Source of the DNA: Amaurobius ferox
Lineage: Eukaryota; Arthropoda; Arachnida; Araneae; Amaurobiidae
Assembly (NCBI GenBank): GCA_951213105.1
Contig: OX578142.1
Span: 118,063,065 to 118,127,064 of the forward strand
Length of the DNA stretch: 64,000 nt
Direction: 5' to 3'
A program made the translations under genes and the position numbers. This document shows positions 36,358-48,134 of the stretch, piece by piece (the stretch's first letter is position 1; every line of letters begins with the position of its first letter). The notes under the pieces were generated by a model, which was given only the letters and a program-made list of their open reading frames with translations, ran no database searches and was not told the DNA's origin.

Positions 36358-36939
36358 TGTAATGCCAGATAAATTGATATTTGGTTGGAGCACGTGGTGG
36401 GATGCATTAATTAGCTTTTCCTTAAAAATACAAATTTAGACAAAGAGGTTATCCTCATATAGTTTAATTGTACGGTACCTGATCTTCTTTCATATAACTT
36501 GGGTAACACCGATGCTTTGTCACACTTTACACTTGCAATACCAGATGAACATGAGCTCTCCTTCGAATTCCTATATCAGAGACGCACACACAACTCTTAA
36601 CTCTGCTACCGTCGCTTCTTCTTGACTAGTCTAACTCCAACAGCCTGCCTTGACCAATTCTAACTCCCACTTCGAGCAACTCTCACTTATATCCCTTTTG
36701 TCGGCGGTCCACGTGCTGAAATCTAGAGCTGAGGGCTAATCCGTAGACATGGCGTCGCCGTCTCGGTTGCCGCCAAACGGCTTAACGTGGTATGTAAACA
36801 TGGGCGTGGTATGTAAGATATGGGGCCACCTGTATATTATCGCCCATCTGCTTAGCGTGGGGATAATCCGACCGCATTCCTGGTTCCATTATTTTTTAAT
36901 CCTTCCAAATATTTATTACTTTACATTTCTGGCATTACA
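36358..36939 (-). mobile_element. LTR of a retrotransposon inside the foldback core
   Basis: The ends are a perfect 12-bp inverted pair, TGTAATGCCAGA and TCTGGCATTACA, giving an LTR of 582 bp. On the minus strand it has a TATA-like 'gggatataagtgagag' (about 36699-36684) and is preceded by a purine tract (gcgggggggtgagaa). It is therefore probably a 3' LTR of a minus-strand element. No 5-bp target duplication is evident, so it may be truncated. Purines also flank the other side, which leaves the orientation open. Confidence 0.65.
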
Positions 36940-37885
36940 TTCTCACCCCCCCGCGAAAAAAAAAGTCCAAAAGTTACTCTCCCACAGTTTCACCCCAGTG
37001 GTAAGAAATTAAGTTCACAATGGTTCCTCGCAAACACATAAGTTCATCCATCGTGAGAAAGGCTGAGTTCCACTTTTTAGCCTCGTACAACTCATAGCTT
37101 TGATAGTTCTTTGTAGTTTCTTGATAGTTCCCTGTCAAGTTAGTCCATTATTCATAATTGACATAATGCACCATAAATTACATGAGGATTACCAACATTC
37201 ACATTATTATTAAATTGTAAATTTTGATATATATTATTTGCAATGCATAATTTTCATTTCTCCTTTTACATAATTATTTACATACGACATATCATTACAT
37301 AACAGCATTCATTACTTTATTATTATTATACATTTTCTTGTTATCATTTCATTTTGTAACATATTGTAGTAGTGCAACTATCAACTTCCGATTCTTGGTT
37401 ATGGTTGAATTCCATACCACCATATTATTTATAAATTACTTTGTTATTTCACTTTTTTTTTTTTTTTTTTTTTTTTTTTGAACTTGCCATATATGTAATG
37501 TCAGAAATACATAACATACTTTTTGAAATATACTTATATCCACATGCGCTGGACTCACGCTGGGCCCACGCACATGGCTCTCTACGCGTATATGTATATC
37601 TTGATCAAAATTATCGGCGTTTTTACATCTCTACATTTTACAAATTAATAGTTTTAATCACTAAATCATAACAATTATGCCATTACTGAAATAAATTTTG
37701 GCAAATTGAAATGACAAAGATTAAAATGATATAACAGGTCGGTATAAGATTTAGGAAATTCATTTTATTAAAAAGAAAAAAAGCACTTACACATTCTCCA
37801 TACGTTCAAATAGCATATTCAAATAGCATATGTCCATTGTCGTAGCAAGCGGATGGAGACAAGAGGGAGTGTGAGTCCAGCGCAT
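36940..37885. other. Foldback core, unidentified part
   Basis: AT-rich with a poly-T run (37453-37479). On the minus strand, 37100-36960 reads open ('YELYEAKKWNSAFLTMDEL' and onward) up to the LTR. This might be the end of an internal retrotransposon ORF, but I do not recognise it. Confidence 0.35.
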
Positions 37886-38140
37886 GTGCGTGGGGGGGGG
37901 GTGCTGATTAGTAAATTCTAACCCTTGTGACGTCACTGCGATGACCGCCTTAGTGTTGTATTAGTCTGTGCAAGAGTGGGTTTCGGCTGTCGGGATCTTG
38001 GCTTGTCGGGATTTGGACCTTATCGGGCTTTTGGCTTGTCGGGATTTGGACCTTGTCGGGATTTTGACTTGTCGGGATTTCGACCCTGTCGGGATTTTGG
38101 CATGTCGGGATTTCGGCTGTCGGGATTACGACCCAGACAC

Positions 38141-39090
38141 ACAATTAGCATATGTAAATGATGCTCCATCTGGTGCCACCGTATTCAAATTGTTTACAGA
38201 GTTTAGAAAAGGTCGAAATTCTCTCCTGGATGAAGAACACACAGGAAGATGTTTGTCAGTTGTAGTCCCAGAAAATATGTTGGCCATTCGAAAAATGTTA
38301 ATCAATGATAATCGCTGTATCTACCAAATGATACAGGAGGAACTTAACATTGGATTCGCAGCTATACATAAAATTATTCATGAAGAACTGCATATGAAAA
38401 AATTAGTTTGTCGTTGGGTTCCCCATAATTTAACAGAACACCAAAAAGCGGGGGGTGCCAGAATCAGTAAAGAAACCCTAAAATTACTTAATGATGGTGG
38501 ACACAGCATTATTTCTAAAATCATAACTGGTGACGAAACGTCCAAACCGGTTTTTGACGTTCCAACACGTCAAGAAAGTAAAGTATGGGTCTTTGAAGAT
38601 GAACCCAAACCATCAATGGTGAAAAGAAAACGAGTAACAAAAAAGTAATGTATGCCGTGTTCTTTAGAATTACGGGTCAAGTCAAAGCCATAAGGCTAAA
38701 GGGACAGAAGACAGTTACAGCTAACTGGTACCACTAAGTGTCTTCCAGAAATTCTTCAGGAAATGAATGTTAGGGAGTAATGCTTCACTATGACAATGCA
38801 TCTTCTCATACAACAAGAATAACAGTCGAATTTCTTGAACTAAAAAACTTTAAAGTAATAGAACATCCATCCTATTCTCATGATCTTTCTATGTGTGACG
38901 TTTGGATATTTTTTAATCTAAAACAAATTGCATGGGAGACGTCTTCATTCCAAAGAGGAGATTGATAAGGCTATAAAAGCATATTTTTCATCGATTCCAG
39001 GAAATTTTATGGCTTGAAGCATTTAATCTTTGGGAAATTCGCCTACAAAAGTGCATTGATGTTGGAGGGGAGTACATTGAACACTCCTAA
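38141..39090 (+). pseudogene. Mariner transposase, main part (right of the foldback insertion)
   Basis: Cut-and-paste transposase of the DD34D mariner family. Seen in order: 'APSGATVFKLFTEFRKGRNS', 'ENMLAIRKMLINDNRCIYQM' (second helix-turn-helix region), 'LVCRWVPHNLTEHQK' (WVPHxL linker), and 'IITGDETSKPVFDV' (first catalytic Asp). After stops near 38648 come 'LHYDNASSHTTRITVEFLEL' (second Asp) and 'HPSYSHDLSMCDVWIFFNLK' (third Asp, spaced 34 residues from the second). All three acidic residues are present, but the frame is broken around 38646-38780 and after 38965. The preceding 50 codons of the 226-codon open frame (37968-38140) are foldback-arm minisatellite, not mariner. Confidence 0.88.
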
Positions 39091-39149
39091 GAGTTGGTAA
39101 ATTTTACTTGTACCACTTAGCCGTATCCAAAAAAAAATTCAGTTGACCC

Positions 39150-39302
39150 TCGTACTAACATACTACATACACCCAGACATCACTTTTGATACTTTCGATT
39201 CGAGTTCGGGGATGCTTGAAACGTGCTCTTCCTTCGAAAATTCGAATTTTCGATCCTGTCACAATATTTCCCTATCCATTATACTATGTATTTAGGAAAA
39301 GT
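39150..39302 (+). repeat. Family A-like tail
   Basis: Ends 'atatttccctatccattata' and 'ctatgtatttaggaaaagta', paralleling the tail at 4412. The CA-rich portion is reduced to 'tacacccagacatcac'. Confidence 0.45.
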
Positions 39303-39306
39303 AATG

Positions 39307-40587
39307 TTTAAACAAGAAAGATCAATCATGCATAAATCATTGATTATGAACACTTTTTATTTGAAATGCAATTTTATTTAAACATCTCTAAAATGCTGTA
39401 CATTCAGCGCTGATATATTTTAAATTATCACAGTGCTACAATAATTTATTATATTATAAAACTTAAAATGTCATCGAAAAAAATTAATTTTATTCAAATG
39501 ACGTCATCGAAATATAAATTGTCTAACTTTCTATGTAAAAGCAATGGATATTTCATTCATACCACTTTTATTTCAGACTCCAGTGCGCTAAAGGATTTAG
39601 CGTGAAAAACTTGCTAAATCACTTGTTTACATTCTTCATCTATTGTTCACTTGTTGAATCACTTGTTTACATACTTCATCTATTAAAATTAGGCTTCGTT
39701 GTAGAAATAATAAAAGTTGGATGAGCATTTAAACTAAAAAATATTGTAATTACGTTGGCACATAATATTGATGCACAGAAAATACTAAAAAATAAAGCGG
39801 TTTTAGGACGGATTCAACACTAAATATAAATTTAAAATACTCTAAAAATCCTGATTTTTACTCTGGGAAAAAGTATGTCACATGATCTCTTGATATAATA
39901 TGAGTGTAATTATTATTTTAATTTTTATTTAAGAAACTACCGAACTCATTCTGATGAATTTTTTTTATATACTTTATGGGATAAATTGAATATTTCCTAA
40001 AATTTTCGAAGCAATTTGTGAATTTTAACGTCGCCTAAAATGTGTTTGAAAAATTAGGTCCCACAGAGTTCAATGTATTTCACTCTTTCAACATAGGGCG
40101 CGGTAGCCCATTGGTTAGCGCGCTGGAGTTGCACTCGGTAGGCCCGGGTTCGATTCCAGCCACTGCCAAAACTGCCGCCGTGTTCATGCGGAGTACGATC
40201 ACGTTAAACATGTGGGTCCGAAAGTCCTTCCGAGAGGTTGGTGGTAGGGGAAGGAGGGTACGGTCCCTGTGGATGCCTCCCCCACTGGGTTCCGGTCTAA
40301 ATTGGGTGGCACTTCCCGACCGTCCAAACAGTTACCTTACACCTTTCTGGTAGGTCGGACGGTCTGGGTTTCAACAACAACAACAACTCTTTCAACATAG
40401 GTTCAATCCAAAACTAATTGGGTGATATATTATTCATTTACATTCCCATATGTCCCACAGACCGTCTCAACAACATACTAAATTTTCATTTTGATAAAGT
40501 CATTATCGTAAGCAGTTATCGTGCTAACGGACAGACAGACAGAATGATCAAAGTCATAAACACTTTCAACTATGTTGGAAAGTGTTA
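39307..40587 (-). mobile_element. Element H, full-length copy interrupted by a SINE
   Basis: The hairpin end is at 39307 (plus view 'aacaagaaagatcaatcatg') and the GACA/AACACTT end at 40587 ('actatgttggaaagtgtt'). SINE family 1 is inserted at 40096-40385 with a target duplication, so H predates that SINE. Confidence 0.8.
40096..40385 (+). mobile_element. tRNA-derived SINE (family 1), best-preserved copy
   Basis: Head 'gcggtagcccattggttagc' carries an A-box-like 'tagcccattggttagcg', and the B box is intact as 'gggttcgattcc'. Body: 'tgcggagtacgatcacgtt', 'ccgagaggttggtggtaggg', 'gtggatgcctcccccactgg'. Tail: 'ggtaggtcggacggtctggg' then (CAA)n. The duplication 'actctttcaacatagg' lies at 40082-40097 and 40386-40401. 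SINEs are transcribed by pol III and moved by a partner LINE's reverse transcriptase; the partner is not identified. Confidence 0.92.
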
Positions 40588-41563
40588 ACAAGAAAGATCA
40601 ATCTTGTTCAGTGTTTCATAATCAATCTTAAAGCATTGATTATGAAACACTTTCCAACTTCAATGCAATTTTATTTAAACATGCCTAAAATGCAATACAC
40701 TCCTCGGTAATATTTTAAAACTTATCACAATACTACATTAATGTATTATATTTGAAAACTTAAACCTTCATAGAAAAAAATGAACTTCATGCAAATGACG
40801 ACATTGAAATATAAATTGCCTAGTTTAAACATCTCTAAAATGCGATACATTCCTCGGTAATAATTTTAGAATTATCTTAATACTACGATAATTTATTATA
40901 TTTGAAAACTTCATCGAAAACAACTGAAATTCATTCAAATGACGTCATAGAAAAAGGAACACTCCTGGCTCTCTCTATAAAAGCAGCATTTCATTCATTT
41001 CATTCATCACAATACTATACTAATTTATTTTATTTAAAAATTAAGACCATGAAGCTACAAGTAATTACACTCTGTGCTTAAAACTTCATCGAAAAAAATC
41101 GTCCTTCTCTTTGTGAAATCAATGAATATTTCATTCATATCAGCTATGCAGACTCCATGAACTAAATAATTGATTTTAATAATTAATTATTACTTTAATT
41201 TTTATTTAAAAAACTACTGAATATATTTCACTGAATTTTTTTTATATATTTTATGGAACAATTTGAATATTACCTATAATTTTCGAAGCAATTTGTGAAT
41301 TTTAAATCCACTTAAAAAATGTTTGAAAAATTAGGTCCCATGGGGCTCAATGTGTTTCATGTTTTCAACTCGGGTTCAATACAAAACTAATTGGGTGATG
41401 TTATTCATTTATAGTCCCATAGGTCCTACGGAGCGTCTGAACAACATACTAAAATTTGATTTTGATTAAGTCATTTTTACGGCAGTTATCGTGCTAACGG
41501 ACAGACAGACAGACAGAATGAACAAAGTCATGAACACTTTTCAACTTTGTTGTAAAGTGTTAA
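40588..41563 (-). mobile_element. Element H, copy with internal deletion
   Basis: Begins at a head-to-head hairpin region (40588-40640, 'aacaagaaagatcaatcttg' then 'cataatcaatcttaaagcat') and ends with GACA and 'actttgttgtaaagtgtt' at 41563. It lacks the middle part between 'gcagactccatgaactaaat' and 'attaattattactttaattt'. Confidence 0.75.
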
Positions 41564-41829
41564 ATATCATCCGCATTACGAGAGGTTTGGCGCTGAATGT
41601 GGTAAAACTTTCAGAATATAAGTGATCAAACAACGTGTACTTTTTGATGTAAACGATTCCCAAAACTTAAACTTGAAGTGTGATCAATAAATTTTATTTA
41701 TTTTCGAAGCTCATTTTGCGAGCACAATAACATAATTGCTAGAATTTTATTGAACAGACTTGCAAGATTGCAGATACAAAGCATTTTTGCTAAGTTAGAG
41801 TCATCGTGCTTTTCTTACAAACAAACAAA

Positions 41830-42470
41830 AATGTTGGTGGGCAGAACATGACTTTCACTACCGAATTCAAATTCATTTTCTCTTACATAATGCAATAAAT
41901 TGAATTTAATTGCACAAAATGACCAGGATACTTACATGAAATGAAACCGAATTTGTATATTTAATTCAAGTTTTGTTTCGAATTGGAGACGAGATACATT
42001 TTCAAAAGACGACGTTTCAGAAATGAATGGAAACATAAATATTTCGAGAAAAGTTTCGTCCTAATGTAATTGGATTGGTGTTTCTTATTTAATCGTTAAA
42101 AACTAAGATTAAGAAACATTTATTTAATACATTTAAAATGTTTAGTATTTTATTTCAAATTTTAATGATTTTTGCGGGACATTTCACAAAAAAATGCAGG
42201 TTTTCTTTTTCTGCAATCACACTAAAATCCAAAAAGCCCCTGGCTGACCATAAGTAACTTACCTATCGAATTTTACGAAATTTAGTCTATTAGTTTTTGA
42301 GCTAGAGTGGATAGATATATTGCACAGTGATACATACACACATAGACGTCACGCAAAGAATAGTTTTTTTGGATTCTATATTGCTCGAAACGTTTGAAAA
42401 CTTGAGTTGGGATTTTTGATATTATTCTAATGCTTTCCCTATACATTACCATGTATTGTAGGGAAAGTAA
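41830..42470 (+). repeat. Dispersed family A copy
   Basis: From 'tggtgggcagaacatgacttt' to 'ccatgtattgtagggaaagta', about 640 bp. It contains 'aaagacgacgtttcag', 'cgagaaaagtttcgtc', 'aaatccaaaaagcccctggc' and the CACACATAGACGTCAC segment. No open reading frame. Confidence 0.65.
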
Positions 42471-42904
42471 AAGGAATAAAAGTCCATAGTGTGTCTCGAT
42501 AAATTCAGAAATTTCCCTTTAAAAATGTGTCGTATACAAATTATTGTCGTATCCAAAGAAAATATATATGTGGAATTTTGTATTAATTCGCATATTAGTA
42601 AATACAAAATAGTATAAGATCATTGATAAGGAATTTTTTCTAGGGAGTTACCTCGTCAAAAGGGAAGTCAATTTCCTCGTTTCAAACAGTAAATTGCATT
42701 TTTATTTTCGCACATTTAGTTTTTTAAGTAATTTAGTTGCATTAAATTGCTGTTAAATGAATTCATTAAGAATAAATTTAATTCATTATGTCATAGAAGA
42801 TGCTATTATACTATTAACTTCTTATTTTAAAAATTCTAGATTTAACTATCACCTAAATGGTTAGTCTAATACAAAAATTTAGATAATGCTTCTGAAAATA
42901 AAAA

Positions 42905-43555
42905 TCTAAAGTAGGCAACACATGACTTTTCCTACAGGCTAAATTTAATTTTCTTTCATAATGCAATGAGTTTAATTGCACAAAATTATATGGATATGCA
43001 TTTACAATTAAACTGATTTCAGTTCTAATTCAATATTCGTTTTCATATGGGGACTGCCCGTTTTCTCAAATGGTGGCGTTCGTTGCACAAATGCAAAAAA
43101 TTTGAAGCATCTCTAGAACGGTGCGATCGTAGAGTAAAAAGGCTGATGTTACATTTTCCTTTCTAAAGAATTGCGAATAAAACACTCATTTACTCAATAT
43201 GTTTAGGTATATTTAGTTTTTTAATTCATATTGTGACGAATATTGAAGCCCATTTCAAAATAAGTTCAGGTTCTACTTTTTGGAATAGCACCAAAATCTA
43301 ATCAGCATCAGAGTAAACCACAATAGAGTTAATAGATTCTGTGATATTTCGGCGAATAGTTTTTGAGTTAAAGTGGATACACACACCGCATGGATAAGCA
43401 GACAGGCAGACAGACTCACATACAGAGATTCACATTAAAATAGGTTTTTCGCATTCTACAGTGCTCGAAACATGTAGATCCGTCGAAAAATCAAGTTCCG
43501 ATTTTCGACATGATTCCAATAATTTTCCTATACATTAATTACCATGTATTGCAGA
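42905..43555 (+). repeat. Dispersed family A copy
   Basis: From 'gtaggcaacacatgactttt' to 'accatgtattgcagagaatg', with all internal blocks in order. The CA segment is replaced by 'gacaggcagacagactcacat'. Confidence 0.65.
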
Positions 43556-43569
43556 GAATGCAAGCAAAT

Positions 43570-44268
43570 TTGATGTGGGCAGCACATGACTTTCCCTACA
43601 GACTAAAATTCATTTCATCTGTTTCATTAATAATTCATTAATTTAACTAAATAACATGCACAATTAATTGAAATTGCAGTAAATTTACACTTTTAATTTC
43701 GTTTTCATTTGATAACTGAACCTATTATTCCCAAAATGCGAAAAAAAAACCATGCAAAAAATCTATATATTTGAGCATACGTAGTTATTTTTTTTAGACT
43801 TTGAAAATTTTTCGGACCATTTCGCAAAAAAAAAAAAAAACCTGTTCTTTTTTCCCGAATCGTACCAAATTCTAACCAGTACCAGGGTAACTTACAAGCG
43901 ACCACCAAATTTTGTGAAATTTGATCAATTAGTTTTTCAGTTAGAGTAAATACAGATATATTTTGAGGGCCGTTTCGCAAAAAATGCAGCTTATTTTATC
44001 CCGAATCATACCAAAATCTAATCAGCACCAGGGTCATCTATAAGTGACTTACCCACCAAATTTTATGAAATTTGGTCAATTACTTTTTGAGTTACAGTAA
44101 ATACATATATTGCACAGACAAACACACACACAGACGTCACGCTAAAAATAGTTTCTTCGTATTCTAGAGGTCCCAAACCGTGTAGATCCGTTCGAAAACT
44201 CGAGTTGCGGTTTTCGGTATGATTCCAATACTTTCCCTATACATACCATGTATTGAAGAGAAAGTAAT
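43570..44268 (+). repeat. Dispersed family A copy with internal duplication
   Basis: From 'gatgtgggcagcacatgact' to 'accatgtattgaagagaaag'. The segment with 'accagggtaacttacaagcg' and 'gtgaaatttgatcaattag' is repeated (43865-43950 and 44022-44105), giving a partial tandem duplication. The CACACACACAGACGTCACGC tract is clear. Confidence 0.65.
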
Positions 44269-44996
44269 AATGCATATAAAATTTGAAAATTATTTAGTTA
44301 AAAAAGTATAACTTATATTTTTGGCAAAAAAAGTATAGTCACACACTTTTATTATTAAGGACAATTAATTTTCTTTATTTAATATTATTCAAGAACTAAT
44401 TCATAAAATGTTATTGGAAAAATGAATTATACATTCAAATTCCGTGCTGCGCAACTGATACGAACTGCTTTTTTTCATTTCTCAACTATATACTCAGAAA
44501 ATCTTGCAACATTTCAATTCTTCAAAATATTTTTCCTCAAATTCCCAGTAAAACAGATACAAATAACCCAGGTACAAAACAGTAATCAGAATTCACTATA
44601 AAAAAAACCAGATTGGCAAACATCCTTTAGAAATATATTAAATTGCACAGAAGCCCTAGTAGCGAAATTCATTTTAAATCCCGATAGAAATTAAATTATA
44701 AATGCAAAATATACATAGAAAATCGCATGGATAAAATGCATCCATATCATATTGCTATATCATCTGCTTGATAAAGAAAATATTTCTAATGAAATGGAAT
44801 CGCCAAACAAATATAAACAAAATTATCAAAATTTCGCCCGGAATTAATTCCAAGAGTACCTATTTCGTCAAGTCAGCCGTTAATCCATTTATGTGTTAAA
44901 TGTAGAGGCTATTTCCGAGAAAATAACTCCTATTGTTTCCTGTCATTAAGAAACTATGAAATTCATAATAATTAATATCCAAATGGTTTCCTGGAC
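44269..44996. other. AT-rich DNA, no recognised feature
   Basis: No gene or repeat family recognised. Confidence 0.5.
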
Positions 44997-44997
44997 T

Positions 44998-46590
44998 ATT
45001 ACAGTCATTTCGACATATCATATGTCTGTCTCTGCAGCCGTTCAATTGTTCTGGGAGGATTCAACGGTAAATATATAGACACAGACTTTCAGACGGAAGC
45101 ATTTTGATTAAAAAAAAATCTGATGTAAGCAGCACATGACTTTCACTACATACTCAAATTCCTTTTCGCTTTCGTTTTCTTTCATAATTCATGAAATTGA
45201 GCTTAATTGCACAAAATAAGACTATTACAGTTATTTCGACATATTATATGTCTTTGTGGCCGTTCTATTGTTCTGGGACGATTCAAAGGTAAATATTTAG
45301 ACAAATATTTTCATATGATGGCAATTTGATTGAAATATATCTGATGAACATAACTTTCCCTACAGACTCACATTCTTTTTTTCTCTTGTCTTCTTTCATA
45401 ATTCATGAAATTGAGCTTAATTGCACAAAATAAGACTATTACAGTTATTTCGACATATCGCATGACTCTGCAGCCATTCTATTGTTCTGAGAGGATTCAA
45501 AGGTAAATATACAGACACATATTTTCATACGAAGGCACTTTGATTGAAAAATATCTGGTATACGTGACTCTCCCTACAGACTCATATTCTTTTTCTAATT
45601 TGCTTTCTTTCATAATTCATGAAATTGAGCTTAATTTCACAAAATAAGACTGTTACAGTTATTTCGATGTACCATATGTATCTGCAGATGTTGTATTGTT
45701 CTGAGAGGATTCAACGGTAAATATATAAACAAATATTTTCATAGGAAGGCACTTTGATTGAAAACAGTCTCATGTAGGCAACACATGACTCTCCCTACAG
45801 ATTCACATTATTTTTCTCTTTTGCTTTCTTTCATAATTTATTAAATAGAGCTTAATTGCACAAAATAAGACTATTACAGTTATTTTGACGTACCATATGT
45901 CTCTGCAGCCATTCTATTGTTCTGGGGGGATTCAAAGGTAAATATGCAGACAAATATTTCATACGAAGGCACTTTGATTGATAAATATCTGGTATACATG
46001 ACTCTCCCTACAGACTCACATTCTTTTTATCTTTTGTTTCTTTCATAATTCATTAAATTGAGCTTAATTGCACAAAATGAGACTATTACGGTTATTTCAA
46101 CATATTATATGTCTCTGCAGCTGTTCTATTGTTCTGGGAGTATTCAAAGGCAAATTTATAAACATATATTTTCATAGGAAGGCATTTTGATTGAAAAAAA
46201 ATCTGATATAGGCAACATATGACTCTCCCTACAGATTCACATTCGTTTTATGTTTTATTTCTTTTATAATTCATTAAATAAAGCTTAATTGCACAAAATA
46301 AGACTGTGACAGTTATGTCCACGTGTCATATGTTTCTGCAGTCGTTCTATTGTTCTGGGGGAGTCAACGCCAATTATATAGACACATATTTTCATACGAA
46401 TTCACTTTAATTGAAAAATATCTGGTATATAGGACTCTCCCTACAGACTCATATTCTTTTTCTATTTTGTTTTCTTTCATAATTCCTTAAATTGAGCTTA
46501 AGTGCACAAAATAAGACTATTACAATTATTTCAACATATCATATGTCTCTGCAGCCGCTCTATTGTTCTGGGAGTATTCAACGTTAACTG
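44998..46590 (+). repeat. Satellite array of about 215 bp per unit, left part
   Basis: Landmark 'acag-ttatttcgac' recurs at 45001, 45227, 45441, 45655, 45876, 46088, 46309 and 46522, giving spacings of 212-226 bp. Each unit has a family A-like head ('tctgatgtaggcaacacatg', 'ccctacagactcacattc', 'gagcttaattgcacaaaata') plus about 105 bp not in A ('catatgtctctgcagccg', 'ctattgttctgggaggattc'). The array is interrupted at 46591 by a transposon and resumes at 51455. Confidence 0.92.
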
Positions 46591-47695
46591 CAGGGTGTAT
46601 ATAAACTTACGTTTGCTTATAATCTCAGACCTTGGCGCCTGCCACGAATGGCATAAGGCCGCTTTGAAGCCCAAGTCCGAGCAAGAAAATACCTCAAGTA
46701 AAAGAGGAAGAGCAGACGCTCGGTCGGCTCCCCAAAACCCACGCATCCGCAACCCGGTACGCCAAAGATTTATTAAATTCTCCAAAGCGAGGGGCCAGGC
46801 CTCGGCGCTTACACGGCCTACAAATACTGCGACCATGCAGAATTAACCAAACAAATAAACCGATAACATAAATATTATAAAACATTAAAACATAAGAAAA
46901 TCGGCCGTCACGTAACATAAGCCAACAAAAAAAATTGACGAGCCACAACAAAGTTCAAAAATAGATAAAATTCAGAATCAACAAAACAAACAATCCTGAT
47001 AAAAATTAACAGAACTGTATAAAATTAGCATCTTCCAATTTTAAAACCATGAAACCATTTAAATATAAACATTTAATTAAATTCAAACTAATAATCTTAC
47101 AATAACAATAAACAAGAAACAAAAGAAATTCAAAAGCGTGCCACACGTCAACAAGATGGACAGGTCACAGAGGAGTAAACAGGAAAAGGAAGAGACCCAA
47201 TGACGGCCACCATCTCCGAAACAGAAAAAGAAAGCAATTATGCATTAACAAAACAAAATTATATCAATTAATGCACTGCACCAAAATCCCAAGCAACAAG
47301 CAAAATGCCAGCCCCACAAAAATCTCTATATTGATAACAAATCTGTTAACACTACGAAATTGCAGTGTAACAGCATATATACATATTCAATATCCAAATT
47401 AAATATACATATATACATATATACATATATACATAGCTATATACATAAATATACACATACCACACTAACATATTATGCCAAGGCATATACAAACACTATA
47501 TACCCATCTCACAATTCAAAATACACATTACTATTCACAATTTTCATCTATAGTACAATATATACATCATACGCAACCAAATCACAATATATGCATGGTA
47601 GGGAGGACTGTTAAAAGTACAAAGAAACATATAAAGTAGCTAATAACAAAAAAGATCCAAATATAGGAACCAAAACTCCCAGCCATACAATTAAT

Positions 47696-47935
47696 TTATA
47701 TTTTCACAAACACCCGCGGCGACTGAAACACCCGAGGCACTGAACCACTCCATGAATGGACCGGGGGCGTTGCCAGGACCCAACTTAACCCAAATCCCCA
47801 GAGTCCGTCCACTGGCCTTTTCAAATGAAATTTACTAGTCAAAACACAATCAGAAACGTAATGGTCAGGATCCCCCACATGCCCACATGTGCAGGCAGGA
47901 GAGGACCTCAGCTTAAAACGATGAAGATAACTCGG
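47696..47935 (-). pseudogene. LINE C-terminal zinc-knuckle segment
   Basis: The reading 'FKLRSSPACTCGHVGDPDHY' followed by 'VSDCVLTSKF' shows a CxCG...H....C arrangement. This is the nucleic-acid-binding knuckle found near the C terminus of I/R1-type ORF2 proteins. The frame ends at 47696. Confidence 0.75.
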
Positions 47936-48134
47936 AAAGGACCATGTCCAGACAAAAAATGGAACATGGTCCTTTTCGTTATCTAAAAATTAACAGAAGG
48001 AACAGGACGGAGCATCCAGGCACGCGAGCCGCCAACCAGAGAATCGCCATAGATTCGTCATTCCTCACCCACGGTTCTCCGAACAAAGCTGCATAGCCAT
48101 GAGTAGGGGGCGGAAATCAACAGCGGCTCTCCGT

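Larger units (their letters stand above)
35831..38140. mobile_element. Foldback element with TGTCGGGATTT minisatellite arms, inserted in mariner
   Basis: The left arm (35843-36050) has repeats of 'aatcccgacaagccag' and 'aaatcccgacagggtcg' type. It then reads 'acaacactaaggcggtcatc', 'gacgtcactagggttagaat', 'ttactaatcagcatccccc' and 'gcatgtgc'. The right arm (37886-38133) is its inverse, ending in 'tgtcgggatttcggctgtcg'. The arms are 220-250 bp with a core of about 1.8 kb. The flanking 9-bp duplication ACAATTAGC (35822-35830, 38141-38149) fits Foldback/Mutator-type insertion. The core carries an LTR (36358-36939) and no recognisable transposase. Confidence 0.9.

Noticed and set aside
37968..38140. 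N-terminal domain of a novel 226-residue protein
   Set aside because: These codons are foldback-arm minisatellite; only the part from 38141 is mariner transposase.
40042..40353. 103-codon frame as a gene
   Set aside because: It is contained in the SINE and the H element; the frame is fortuitous.
46502..46951. Overlapping frames of 85-114 codons at the left LINE junction
   Set aside because: They span the satellite/mariner/LINE boundaries and the LINE 3' untranslated region, so they are junction artefacts.
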